From Elmis aenea (taxonomy: Eukaryota > Arthropoda > Insecta > Coleoptera > Elmidae), in the NCBI GenBank assembly GCA_947652605.1, contig OX393576.1:57574966-57638965 (forward strand): DNA of 64,000 nucleotides, written 5' to 3'. Numbering within the stretch: position 1 is the first letter of the stretch; every line of letters begins with the position of its first letter. The notes under the pieces were generated by a model that had not been told where the DNA came from, did not search any database, and worked only from the letters and a program-made list of their open reading frames with translations. Positions 34,501-43,557 of this stretch are shown one piece after another. The translations under genes and the position numbers were made by a program.

Positions 34501-34599
34501 TCCGATACATTGCGCTTGACGGCAAGGTCAAATGCATTCCCAGAGATAGTCAACTAATATGGTTAAGAGACGCCATTTACAATTTTTGTCAATAATTAG

Positions 34600-35850
34600 A
34601 AATTAAAATTCCAAATACATTGTTGATAAACCCGTTGCATTAATATACTGAATAAAAAATTAAAGATTTTGGAATTTTGTAAACATTTATTCAATAATGG
34701 CTTCAAATTAAATCAACTTATTAACATTCTGCAAAGTTTTATTTCTTTAAGTGACTGCAGCTTTGATAATTTCTTAGATCTCCATGGCGGAATATTATTT
34801 TGTCCATTAAATTTACATTTAAATTTCCCCTTTAAAGATGTTTATTCTTTTTTTTTTGTACAATAGGCACAAATCAGTCAATGGTAGTTCCATTGTAACA
34901 ATATATTACATGAGCTCTCAAAAGTTCAAACATCGTGTAGTCGGATATAATAGTTTCCTCGTTTGCGTTTCCGTATTTGGTTCTTTGTTCTTTTTGAACG
35001 CAGCACGACTATAAATCCTTTCACTGTACATAGCAAAGCTCGGATTACATAAAAGCATGGATAACTGAACTGCTGCGTTACTTTTTTATGCAATTACTTG
35101 TACAAGGCGACAAATTCTCTGATGTGCGCGATATGTCCAATTTCTAGCAATTTACATGTTGCTGTGCGTGTTGTAGCTTTCTGTTTTTAATTTTACACGC
35201 AATATCCGTTTTTCTCTTCGAGCTTTATAGGAAAATTTTGCATTAATTCCCGTGTTTATGGGTCCAATATTCGCCGAATGCTGAAGCACGTTTACGACCG
35301 TAATATATGTGTTTCTCAATAAGAACTGGGTCGTCATGGGCCTCTCGAGAACACTTCATATCGATCCCACTCAAACTTTTACTCACTTCACACATAAATT
35401 ATAAAGTTTGTCTCGTTTTATCCCTATTTATTAATGTAATTACGACGGAGAACACGAATACTATAAACACGATAGGTATGAGTGTTGCCGTTATACGTAC
35501 ATCAATCTTTGAAAATGGTGCGTGGTTTGGTATTATGAGAAAATTTGTGGTTTATGGATACTTTAAAGCTCATTTATTTTGAATGACATGTGAATAATGC
35601 GCAGTTGCAATTAATTGGAATTATTTTGTTAGTAATAGTTGCGTCAGTTGCAAACAAGATGTCGTTTTTAAACATGAATATTCTTGATATCACAAATAAT
35701 TGCTCATTAAACAAGCATCAAACCTTCAACAACAAAACTGCACCAACAAATAAGTAGGTACATGGTAACGTTATACTTGCTATACCTGGTATAGCAAAAA
35801 AAAGAAATAAATTTCGGGGACTTCAAAAGATATTAGTCGCGTATATTTTT
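34600..35850. other. non-coding stretch, no gene recognised
   Basis: Short frames only (61-91 codons) without motifs. Confidence 0.35.
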
Positions 35851-35960
35851 AAAGATTACTATTTAATAAAACAGAAGATATCGACAGTTTCCTTATTGTA
35901 TTATCAAAGATTACTATTTAATAAAACAGAAGATATCGACAGTTTCCTTATTGTATTATC
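35851..35960 (+). repeat. perfect 55-bp tandem duplication
   Basis: Two adjacent identical 55-bp copies (35851-35905 and 35906-35960), beginning aaagattactatttaataa and ending cttattgtattatc. Identity suggests a very recent slippage or repair event, or an assembly duplication. Confidence 0.9.
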
Positions 35961-36142
35961 TTGTGACGTAATGCATTATTTCATTATGGAGGCGGTGGTT
36001 GATCGGTTGAGGCGCTTAAAACATGCCACCTGAATATCTCAACTGCTATTATTGATAGAAAAAAATGCATGAGATATAATTTGCTTGGTATAAAAAACAC
36101 ATAATCTGATTTTAACCGTTTCTTGGTATATGGATGTGTAAA

Positions 36143-36589
36143 TGTTACCGTTCGCCTATTGGTCAACCCCCTCTACTTCTACTGACCAATAGCGCGCCCG
36201 CTCTAGCACCCCGAACGGTATAAAAGGGCCCAAACGTCCGGCTAGAAGACAGACGGACTTGTACTCTCAATAGTAGTTTTATTATTGGAGTTAGAAAGTC
36301 TCGAGGCTCGCATTACGACGGAGTACGCAATGTCGTAATGCGCAGCCTCAACCAGTTCGATCTACGAGTCAGTGCGACAACACCATCTTCACTTCACCGT
36401 TACCAACACCCGGCGTTGCCACCAGAATGCAGCAAGACCCGGCGCTGCCGCCATCATCTACGCGGCGCTGCCGCTTCACTCTTCGTCAACCATCAACTCA
36501 TACAACATCTCATGTTTACACGGACCACGGACATGTCGGCGCCTCTTCCAAGGCTACTTCTACTACCCGCCGACCCCGTGGCGGTAACA
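36143..36589 (+). repeat. 5' LTR
   Basis: 447 bp, TG...CA, with 8-bp perfect terminal inverted repeats (TGTTACCG/CGGTAACA). It contains the promoter region described below, a purine/pyrimidine-mixed leader, and GC-rich ggcgctgccgcc units in its second half. No AATAAA is present in it. Confidence 0.92.
36156..36226 (+). promoter_or_regulatory. LTR promoter: paired CCAAT boxes and TATA box
   Basis: ctattggtca (36156-36165) and tgaccaatag (36183-36192) are a perfect 10-bp inverted repeat carrying a CCAAT box on each strand. TATAAAAG follows at 36219-36226. Transcription would start roughly 25-30 bp later, near ggctagaagacagacgg. The same arrangement is in the 3' LTR at 38120-38190. Confidence 0.75.
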
Positions 36590-36591
36590 AT

Positions 36592-36610
36592 TGGCTCCCG
36601 CAACGTGGGG
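36592..36610 (+). other. primer-binding-site-like sequence
   Basis: tggctcccgcaacgtgggg begins 2 nt after the LTR. It resembles the complement of a tRNA-Lys 3' end (TGGCGCCC-AACGTGGGG) with one substitution and a 2-nt insertion. That is an inexact fit, so the primer tRNA is uncertain. Confidence 0.55.
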
Positions 36611-36837
36611 CCTATTCCAAATGTTTTTTGGAAGGATCCACCCCAAACCACGAGCTAGCCGCCGACACCATCAACCCTTCTGGAGGAGGGCAAACCTCCA
36701 GTGGCGTCCAACAACCACAACTCACCCACGTCGTCACCTTCAGGAGAAGGGACAACCCACATCGCCGCTCCGAACCTGGGGCACCACCATCATGGCAGCC
36801 TTCGAATCCATTCCATCCTGGAGTCCAGCTGAGCTGT

Positions 36838-37481
36838 CCACACCGTTCAACGTCAGTGCAAGCCGCTTCCTGTCCAGCCGAGCTCGTCTACGGTGAGCCC
36901 CCATTGGCTACATTTCTACGCTCCTGGATAAGCCTTCCGGCTGACGCACGGTCCAACGGCATCGACGTCGTCCCAGTCCATACGCTTCCGTCACGACCAG
37001 TGAGAAGTCCGTCCGACTGGCACACGACATCCAACTCCTACGACATTCGAAGCCAACGCCACACACAACCCCAGAGGAGCCACTGCAACGAATCATCTCC
37101 ATTGCCGTCATCCCCATCTCCATTGCCATCATCTCCATCTCCATTGCCGTCACAATTCACCAACGGCAATCTTCATGGGTGTACTCACTAACGCACCCGC
37201 TGCGCCTAGCAGCATCACCATCGTGCCAAACCTGGGAACCACCATCCTGACATGGCTTACGAAACACTTTGGAGTCAGCTGCCCACACCGTCAACGTCAG
37301 TGCAAGCCGCTTCCTGTCCAGCCGAGCTCGTCTACGGTGAGCCCCCATTGGCTGCACCTCTACGCTCCTGGATAAGCCTTCCGGCTGACGCACGGTCCGA
37401 CAGCATCTCCGACATCGTCCCAGTCCATACGCTTCCGTCACGACCAGTGAGAAGTCCGTCCGACTGGTACACGACATCCGA
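36838..37481 (+). repeat. internal duplication of about 200 bp in the LTR element
   Basis: 36838-37033 and 37281-37481 are near-identical direct repeats (shared cgtcagtgcaagccgcttcc, gagctcgtctacggtgagcc and gataagccttccggctgacg), with small differences such as a 6-bp insertion in the second copy. Between them an 18-bp unit (ctccattgccgtcatccc-like) is repeated three times at 37092-37150. Confidence 0.8.
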
Positions 37482-38057
37482 CGATCAGAGCCAACGCCGT
37501 CCAATTCCCAGGGAAAGCCACAATCGTTTGACAGCAAGTCACCCGCTGACAGTCAAACCGCACCTACTGATGACCCGCTTCATGACTGCCACGAGCCAAG
37601 TCGTGAACGATCACCACGTCATCCGACCAAGTCCAGGGGCCGACAAGCATCGACGCAGCGTCCGCTGCACCAACCACTTACCAGTACCGTCCACCCCGAG
37701 GACTCCATCGTCAACCTGTGGACAGCCGTTCCACAGACCGCTCGCAGACAAATACCAATGTCTGCCGCTTCCGAGGCATACTACAACGCCTCCCCACCAC
37801 ATCTCACGCCGCACCACGAGAAGCCACGGAGCAGCGGTCACACCACGTCAACCAAGCTGTCTATCCGGAGCCAAGGACACGTCCCACGCCCGTGACGACC
37901 GCCGTCCTTACCTCTACACTCCGAGATGCCCAGCCTTGCCGTCGGGACCACAACTGCCTCCAGCCACTCAACCACCGTCCCGGCCTACGTCAAATATACA
38001 TTTTTGACTTGTACATTTTGTTTCATTGTATATTCTTTGTCATGTAAATATTTTCGA

Positions 38058-38063
38058 AATAAA
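38058..38063 (+). terminator. AATAAA just upstream of the 3' LTR
   Basis: AATAAA lies 43 nt before the 3' LTR, in a T-rich patch that contrasts with the GC-rich interior. LTR elements normally carry this signal in the LTR. Use of this one would end the RNA before the 3' LTR. Confidence 0.45.
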
Positions 38064-38094
38064 ACACCGTACTCTACCGTACGTTTGGTCCTCC

Positions 38095-38106
38095 GAGCCG
38101 GTGGGG
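38095..38106 (+). other. polypurine-like tract
   Basis: gagccggtgggg directly abuts the 3' LTR. It is only partly purine, but its position fits the plus-strand primer of reverse transcription. Confidence 0.5.
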
Positions 38107-38553
38107 TGTTACCGTTCGCCTATTGGTCAACCCCCTCTACTTCTACTGACCAATAGCGCGCCCGCTCTAGCACCCCGAACGGTATAAAAGGGCCCAAACG
38201 TCCGGCTAGAAGACAGACGGACTTGTACTCTCAATAGTAGTTTTATTATTGGAGTTAGAAAGTCTCGAGGCTCGCATTACGACGGAGTACGCAATGTCGT
38301 AATGCGCAGCCTCAACCAGTTCGATCTACGAGTCAGTGCGACAACACCATCTTCACTTCACCGTTACCAACACCCGGCGTTGCCACCAGAATGCAGCAAG
38401 ACCCGGCGCTGCCGCCATCATCTACGCGGCGCTGCCGCTTCACTCTTCGTCAACCATCAACTCATACAACATCTCATGTTTACACGGACCACGGACATGT
38501 CGGCGCCTCTTCCAAGGCTACTTCTACTACCCGCCGACCCCGTGACGGTAACA
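38107..38553 (+). repeat. 3' LTR
   Basis: 447 bp, identical to the 5' LTR by eye except for A at 38545 instead of G. Followed by the TAAA target duplication. Confidence 0.92.
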
Positions 38554-38557
38554 TAAA

Positions 38558-39585
38558 GAAAACGCGAAAGTGTTTCATAGCCTACTAAAAGTAAACTATT
38601 TTTCATCGCAGTCAACCTTAAAACGCTCTACTATATGGTACGTTAAAAAACATCTTTTTTTAAAAATCAAGTTGACCTTTACATGACCTCTACAGCTCGT
38701 CCTATCAAGAAACCATCAATATCATATTATGTGTCCCTAGATAGCAAGCAAATTTTGTCTCATGCATTCTTTTCTATCATTAGGACTTAACATATCTTTT
38801 ATTGTTTACCAGTTGCTTTTTTGGTGCACGTACAACTTTTGTCATTGGACAAATGTGTTCGTTCATGTTGATTTAAAATTCTCATATAGAATTGATTTGA
38901 TTGAGATCTCAAATAAAGCGCATGGTACGTCTGACTGAATTTTCGCTTTAAATCTCTCATACGGTGATTAAAAGCTTTTACTTTTCATTCAGGGCCGGTC
39001 ATCTATATATCGGAGCCCGGGTGCCTATCTCACTGAAAAAGCTCTCTTTTTTTAGATACGATTGGTAGGAAGCTCCTCACTTCCCCCTAGTTCTTAAACA
39101 ATTCTTTTAGTTTCTTTTAATGATTTTTCAAATTCAATATTCGTTATGTTACGATGATCTTATAAATAAAAAGGCGAATTCTAATTTCATGTATTTTGAG
39201 CTAATAATTTATTATTATCTTCTTGTGTAATTTCTTGCATGAGTTTTAATTTCTTTAGTTCGGTTTTCCATTTCAAAATCGACATAATGGCTTATACAAT
39301 TTGTACTTGTCCAAAATCACATCATCTGTTTCTGCCCTTTTTATTTACTGTTTTAAGCAATTTTTTTTTAAATTTTGAAACTTCATTTCATTACATGTTT
39401 TCTTTTCGGTGGGACAAAATTTACAAAATATTTTGTGTACATGCCATTTTGGGGCCCTCTAAGTCTCGGGTGCATTGCACCTACTGCACCGCCCACTTGA
39501 CCCGCTCTGTTGTTATTGTCAAAATGTGTATATCCGTTGAACAAATTATTTTTGTTCTAACGGCTCTTAACCATTGCGAATGGTA
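38558..39585. other. non-coding stretch; possible LINE 3' remnants
   Basis: A 169-codon plus-strand frame at 39239-39748 is Phe-rich. Its distal part lies opposite the dead LINE on the minus strand, and it shows no domain; it is an antisense shadow. Otherwise nothing is recognised. Confidence 0.4.
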
Positions 39586-39589
39586 TGAT

Positions 39590-40535
39590 GCTTTTGTTTC
39601 TTTTTATGTATGTGGAATCTTTTTCTGTGCTTTCCTCCAAGCTTTTCTCTCTTTTGTTAGTTCTTTAGCTTTACTCCACTCGAGCTCTCTGTTCGTGACA
39701 GTTTCTTTTACCTCCTCATTCCAAATTTTCCTTGCTCTTCCTTTTTGATTTTTCCTCTCTTGCGCGCTTCATAGTCTTTCCTGAGCATCCCATCTTCTCC
39801 CATTCGATGCCCATGACTCAGTCATACTAGTTGTGCCTCTTGGATGTTTTGTTTTATTGATTGTACTTTAACGTTTTCTCCTTAAGTTTAGTTTTTAATT
39901 TCGCACTGGGCATTTTTATTTTTTGTTCTTTAAAAACTCATATTAATACTTCTGATACGACTTGGTTGTTTTTGGTCGTGATTCATGATTCGCAAGCATA
40001 GGATGGGGCTATGCGATGGATCTCTACCTTCATTTCTTTGGGTATTCCTTTTTTTTAACTGTTTCTTTATCGCACAAGATTGATAGCTTACCTGGTAAGC
40101 CTATTCTTTCGTTTATTTCCCTATCTACCTTTCCGTTACTGTGTAGGTGCACTCCTAGGTATTTATAGTCTTTTACTTGCTCTATTTGTATACCATCTAA
40201 GCTTAGATATGTACAATCTTCTCTGCGCTTATGACCATAGTTTTGGTTTTGTCTTTGCTTGTTTTTATATTATGTTTACTTAGTTCCCTGTGTATGGTTT
40301 TCATATGGTGCATTACATATCTGGATTCTCCTAGTACTGCCATATTGTTTGCAAAAAATAAATCATTAAAAACTATTCTATCCATTTTCCAGTATCCGTA
40401 CCTATATGGTACCATGTGCTGCCTGCATGTTCTTATTACATCATTTATTATTATTAAAATTTAGAGAGGGCTGAGTACAGAACCCTGTCTTACTCCCTCT
40501 GTCGTTGTGAAATCCGCCGAGGCGTCATTATTACA
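39590..40535 (-). pseudogene. non-LTR retrotransposon RT, C-terminal half, dead
   Basis: The minus strand reads in order: TTTEGVRQGSVLSPL (40520-40465), a frameshift, then DRIVFNDLFFANNMAVLGES (the FADD box as FANN), HRELSKHNIKTSKDKTKTMV, KDYKYLGVHLHSNGKVDREI, and a C-terminal part resembling HRMGEDGMLRKDYEARK. The tail (K-R-x-G-R-x-R-K-x-W plus a His-containing block) resembles the widespread insect endonuclease-reverse transcriptase LINEs rather than Jockey. Several stops, frameshifts and the loss of both catalytic aspartates make it inactive. The clade is uncertain (RTE- or CR1-like). Confidence 0.75.
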
Positions 40536-40957
40536 TTTTACGTTATTTATAGTTTTTTTACGGCCTTGTTATAAAACCTTAAATACTTAATCTTATTATG
40601 CATTGCCAATACTTTCTAATGGACCTCCATATTATAGAACTGCTACCGATAACTTCAAAAGAGTGCCAAAAGCACATCTCACAAATAACACTAAAGTTTT
40701 ATTAAATAAATATATATTTACAATTTTTACACATAATCAGTCTTCTCACTTACATATTTAAGTATTTAATACATCTTATTTTAATTATCTGAGAACAGTC
40801 ACTAGGCATAACGTGGAAATAAACACGATGTTATTTTTTTTTACATCGGCAACCGAGTCTCCCAGCAAGTCTCTTTGCATAGCTTCTGTTCGCTCACCTA
40901 CACACGTATAAAGATTTCATAAAATATTCTTATGTTACAAATGATGTAATCTTATAC

Positions 40958-41114
40958 CTTCCACCACGAAGACACGAATCGTATCCGGCCTCGTGAACAC
41001 TTGAGTACAGGTGTACAAACCAGCATCTTTGGATGTTACCATGGAAACCCTTAATTTGCTCACACTCTTCTGGTTTCTATAGTCGGTCTCAACGGATATT
41101 CCACCACGATCTGA
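40958..41114 (-). CDS. dpr-like: dpr-like gene, exon encoding end of Ig domain 2
   Basis: 157 nt. The acceptor is tgtttcag before TCA GAT CGT and the donor is GAAG|gtataag. It encodes SDRGGISVETDYRNQKSVSK, then LRVSMVTSKDAGLYTCTQVF and RPDTIRVFVVEG. DxGxYxC is the F-strand signature with the second Cys of the Ig fold, and RGGISVET is diagnostic for the second Ig domain of the dpr family (RGGVSVVT in fly proteins). The exon starts in phase 0 and leaves one base (G) for the next codon, as in dpr genes where a Gly codon (NG-E) is split before the C-terminal exon. That last exon, which should hold the membrane or GPI anchor, was not found at lower coordinates. Confidence 0.85.
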
Positions 41115-42825
41115 CTGAAACATTTTTTAATTAGGTCATTAAAATTTTGCGTATGAATATTGTAAACAAGTTTACGTAAAAGTCATTTATGATTTATGAG
41201 ATAAGTATCTTGTATAACTCTTAGACGAGTGTCGAGAATCTCATATCTTCGTCAGGAGAAATACTATTCATTCATTTATTTGCAACTAAAACTATATTGA
41301 ATTAGTCAAACGAATTCTATTACCTATTAGCATTGCTCTTATCCAAGGATTTTTGTATTAAAATTTTGAACTGATTCTCAAATATATTTTTTTATTGAAC
41401 CTCCTTTCTTTATGTAATATTTTTACTTTATTAAAATCTATTAAATGTTTTGTGTTGTCCGAATATTCCGCTAGTTATGATTTGTTAGTTTACATGTAGG
41501 TACCTTAACATAAGTTTATCAAAAATGATAAGCGATTTTTAATTTAAAATTTTATGTTACATAAATAGATTAAACCAATAATTAGGCACATCAATTTCAA
41601 AATCAGTTAAGAATTTAGGCCCAATTTACAATCAATTAAAAATAGTTACATCTTTGATAAAGCTTGTTTGTTTTTAACTCAAATTCAAAATTATGGTCAC
41701 ATAGCAACAGATAATATTTTTTTTGTAGATAGTTAAAGGCTTTGCCAGGATTCATATAACTTTTTAGGAAATTTGATTTAAAACATTTAATGTTTTTACA
41801 ATGCAAAACGTTCCAAACTTATAAAACATCAATTCAAATTGGTCAGATGTTATATACTTTTTGACTGAAATTTATTAAAAAATTATTTATTTAACAAAGC
41901 TTAAACAATCTCATTGATTTTTTTTTATACTGTAGATATACAGGGTGAAACCAGTTAGATTGTTTCACGGGGTATCTCGGTTACTTTATTGTTAGCGAAC
42001 ATCTAATATCGGTCTCTTGGGCTATTATTTTAAGAAAAGAACCCCTATGTAGCCAGATTTTTCTATATTGCTTTACATTTTGGCACTACAGACGAAAAAA
42101 TTAAATTTCATTGTCTTGATAAATTTCCTACAACTTGTTTATTTATTAAAATAAAACAAAATGTTATGAAGGTTTCTTAGACACATTTTTATACTTAGTT
42201 ATAAACTAAATTAAAATTGTTCGACTTTCATGATGTAAAATAAACTTATATTTTTTTAAATGGAAACCCTAGTTGGCCATGACTTTATATGAAACAGATT
42301 TTGGTTTTGTTTTTTAAAAATATACGTATAGCCAACTAACCTTTAAAAAAATATAAGTTTACTTCATATCTTGAAAGTCAAGGTCGCTAAATAAATTTGG
42401 TTTTCAAATTAAGCATAAAAAATTCTATAAAAAACCATGACATTTTGTTATATTTCAATAAATAAAGAAATCATAGTATATTTTCAAAAATGATGAAATT
42501 TAATTTTTCGTCTGTAGTGCCAATATGGAAAGCGATATAGAAAAATCTGATAATACGCGTTCTTTTCTCAAAATAATAGTCCAACTATTACGGTAACCGA
42601 GATACCCCGTAAAACATTCGAATTTGGTCCACCCTGTATGCTTTGAAGAAAATATTAATCAGGTTGTTGCTATAATCCCACTGATATTGAAATTGAGTGG
42701 TGAAAAATAGAGAAAAAATGTTGTAGTATTATCATCGTTCTAAAAAAATATTCTGATACGCTTGTAATGAATACACTTATCTGACTTATCGTTCAAACGT
42801 CTGTTAAACTCGGTATATTACTTAC
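41115..42825 (-). other. dpr-like intron of 1.7 kb
   Basis: The intron between the exons at 42826 and 41114 holds the palindromic element 41941-42636 and AT-rich DNA without other recognisable features. Confidence 0.7.
41941..42636. mobile_element. TA-flanked palindromic element, 696 bp
   Basis: Inverted arms of about 345 bp: the left starts cagggtgaaaccagttagat and goes on to cggggtatctcggttac; the right read inverted starts cagggtggaccaaattcgaa and has the same cggggtatctcggttac. The arms stay alignable to the centre near 42,290 (tatgttggc... / gccaac...). TA flanks both ends. No ORF. TA duplication with CAGGGTG ends suggests a Tc1/mariner-type mobiliser, by analogy only. Confidence 0.75.
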
Positions 42826-43049
42826 ATCGAATGAAATTTCATCTCCGTCGTGCAACCACAGAACCAGTGGTTGAGCTGAATTGGGAATGTTACGAATACT
42901 GGGCGGCGTAGAGGTCTGAATTAGGGTAGATATTTCGCAAGTAAAACTTGCCGAAGAGCCCTGGCGTAGATAAACTTCCCGTTGACCTCTTATAACGGCC
43001 GTGTTTGTCCACCGATGACTGAGGCTCGCTGAATCTTGCATAAATGAGT
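42826..43049 (-). CDS. dpr-like: dpr-like gene, exon encoding start of Ig domain 2
   Basis: The donor is TTCGAT|gtaagt, a strong consensus. For the acceptor two in-frame choices exist: ttgatatag at 43050 (better pyrimidine tract, 224-nt exon, chosen here) or tatgcaag at 43035 (209 nt). It encodes NTAVIRGQREVYLRQGSSAS, FTCEIST, then PPSIRNIPNSAQPLVLWLHD and GDEISFD. The Cys (SFTC) and Trp (LWLHDG) of the second Ig domain are present, with the dpr-typical V-[FL]-W-x-H-x4-I-x-[YF]-D ending at the exon border. The preceding intron is only 62 bp, and exon phases agree with both neighbours. Confidence 0.83.
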
Positions 43050-43111
43050 CTATATCAAGGTAAAATTGGAAAAGTTCCAATAAACTTCTAAATACTACCT
43101 ACCGTGCATAC

Positions 43112-43322
43112 CTGCGACCGTCAGGTTGATAGCGAAACTCATTTTCGGATCTGTATTCACCTGGCATTCGTATTGACCAGTGTCCACTAAGCGAACCCCT
43201 CGAATTCTCAGACCCCAAAAGTTCCTGCTAATGTAATGCGCGGTCTCGAATCTATTGTCCGCAGAGAAGGTGTGAGGACCGGATGTTAAAATATGCAGAT
43301 CTTTTGTTCTTATCCATGACAC
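43112..43322 (-). CDS. dpr-like: dpr-like gene, exon encoding end of Ig domain 1
   Basis: 211 nt, acceptor tattag|GTGTCATGG and donor GTCGCAG|gtatgc. It encodes VSWIRTKDLHILTSGPHTFS, ADNRFETAHYISRNFWGLRI, RGVRLVDTGQYECQVNTDP and KMSFAINLTVA. VSWIR-x-[RK]D-[LI]HILT, the D-x-RF stretch, and DTGQYECQVNT-P are hallmark strings of the first Ig domain of dpr proteins, which form homophilic or DIP-partnered contacts at synapses in flies. W-x-L-x-I becomes FWGLRI here. The upstream intron is 19.5 kb. Confidence 0.9.
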
Positions 43323-43557
43323 CTAATATTCGGAAAATTATTCATTGTAAAGGATAACCAAACTTCATTAAAGCTAATCAGAATTATATAATCGGTAAAT
43401 TTACTGGTTACGAAATTGGTACACAAAATTAGAGATTCAAAGACAAACGCAACGCTTGTTAAGTTAAAATGAACCCTTAATGGTATTAAAAAATTAAGAG
43501 ATAAATTTACTCCACAAAATAAATCCGATTGTTGGATTGTTTAATGAAACAGTTATA

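Larger units (their letters stand above)
36427..38007 (+). other. long Pro/Ser/His-rich open frames in the LTR element
   Basis: Frames of 254 codons (36427-37191, starting inside the LTR) and 251 codons (37252-38007) are open, as are several other frames on both strands. The GC-rich composition makes stops rare. No gag motif (major homology region, CCHC knuckle), signal peptide or transmembrane segment is present. I do not regard them as proven genes. Confidence 0.3.
36143..38553 (+). mobile_element. non-autonomous LTR retroelement, 2.4 kb, very young
   Basis: Two 447-bp LTRs (36143-36589, 38107-38553), starting TGTTACCG and ending CGGTAACA, flank 1517 bp. A 4-bp target duplication TAAA lies on both sides (36139-36142, 38554-38557), typical of Ty3/Gypsy elements. 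A primer-binding-site-like sequence follows the left LTR and a G-rich polypurine-like tract precedes the right one. There is no gag, protease, RT, RNase H or integrase. The internal region is GC-rich, Pro/Ser-rich in every long frame, and contains an internal duplication. It must be mobilised by enzymes of another element. I see one base difference between the LTRs (36581 G, 38545 A), so insertion was recent. It fits a TRIM/LARD-type element. Confidence 0.9.

Noticed and set aside
36908..37841. Minus-strand ORFs of 76-126 codons in the LTR element, Met- or Arg-rich
   Set aside because: They follow from the GC-rich repeats, where stops are rare in all frames; no domain is present.
39239..39748. 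169-codon Phe/Ser-rich plus-strand ORF
   Set aside because: It overlaps the dead LINE on the opposite strand and has no signal peptide plus domain arrangement that I can support.
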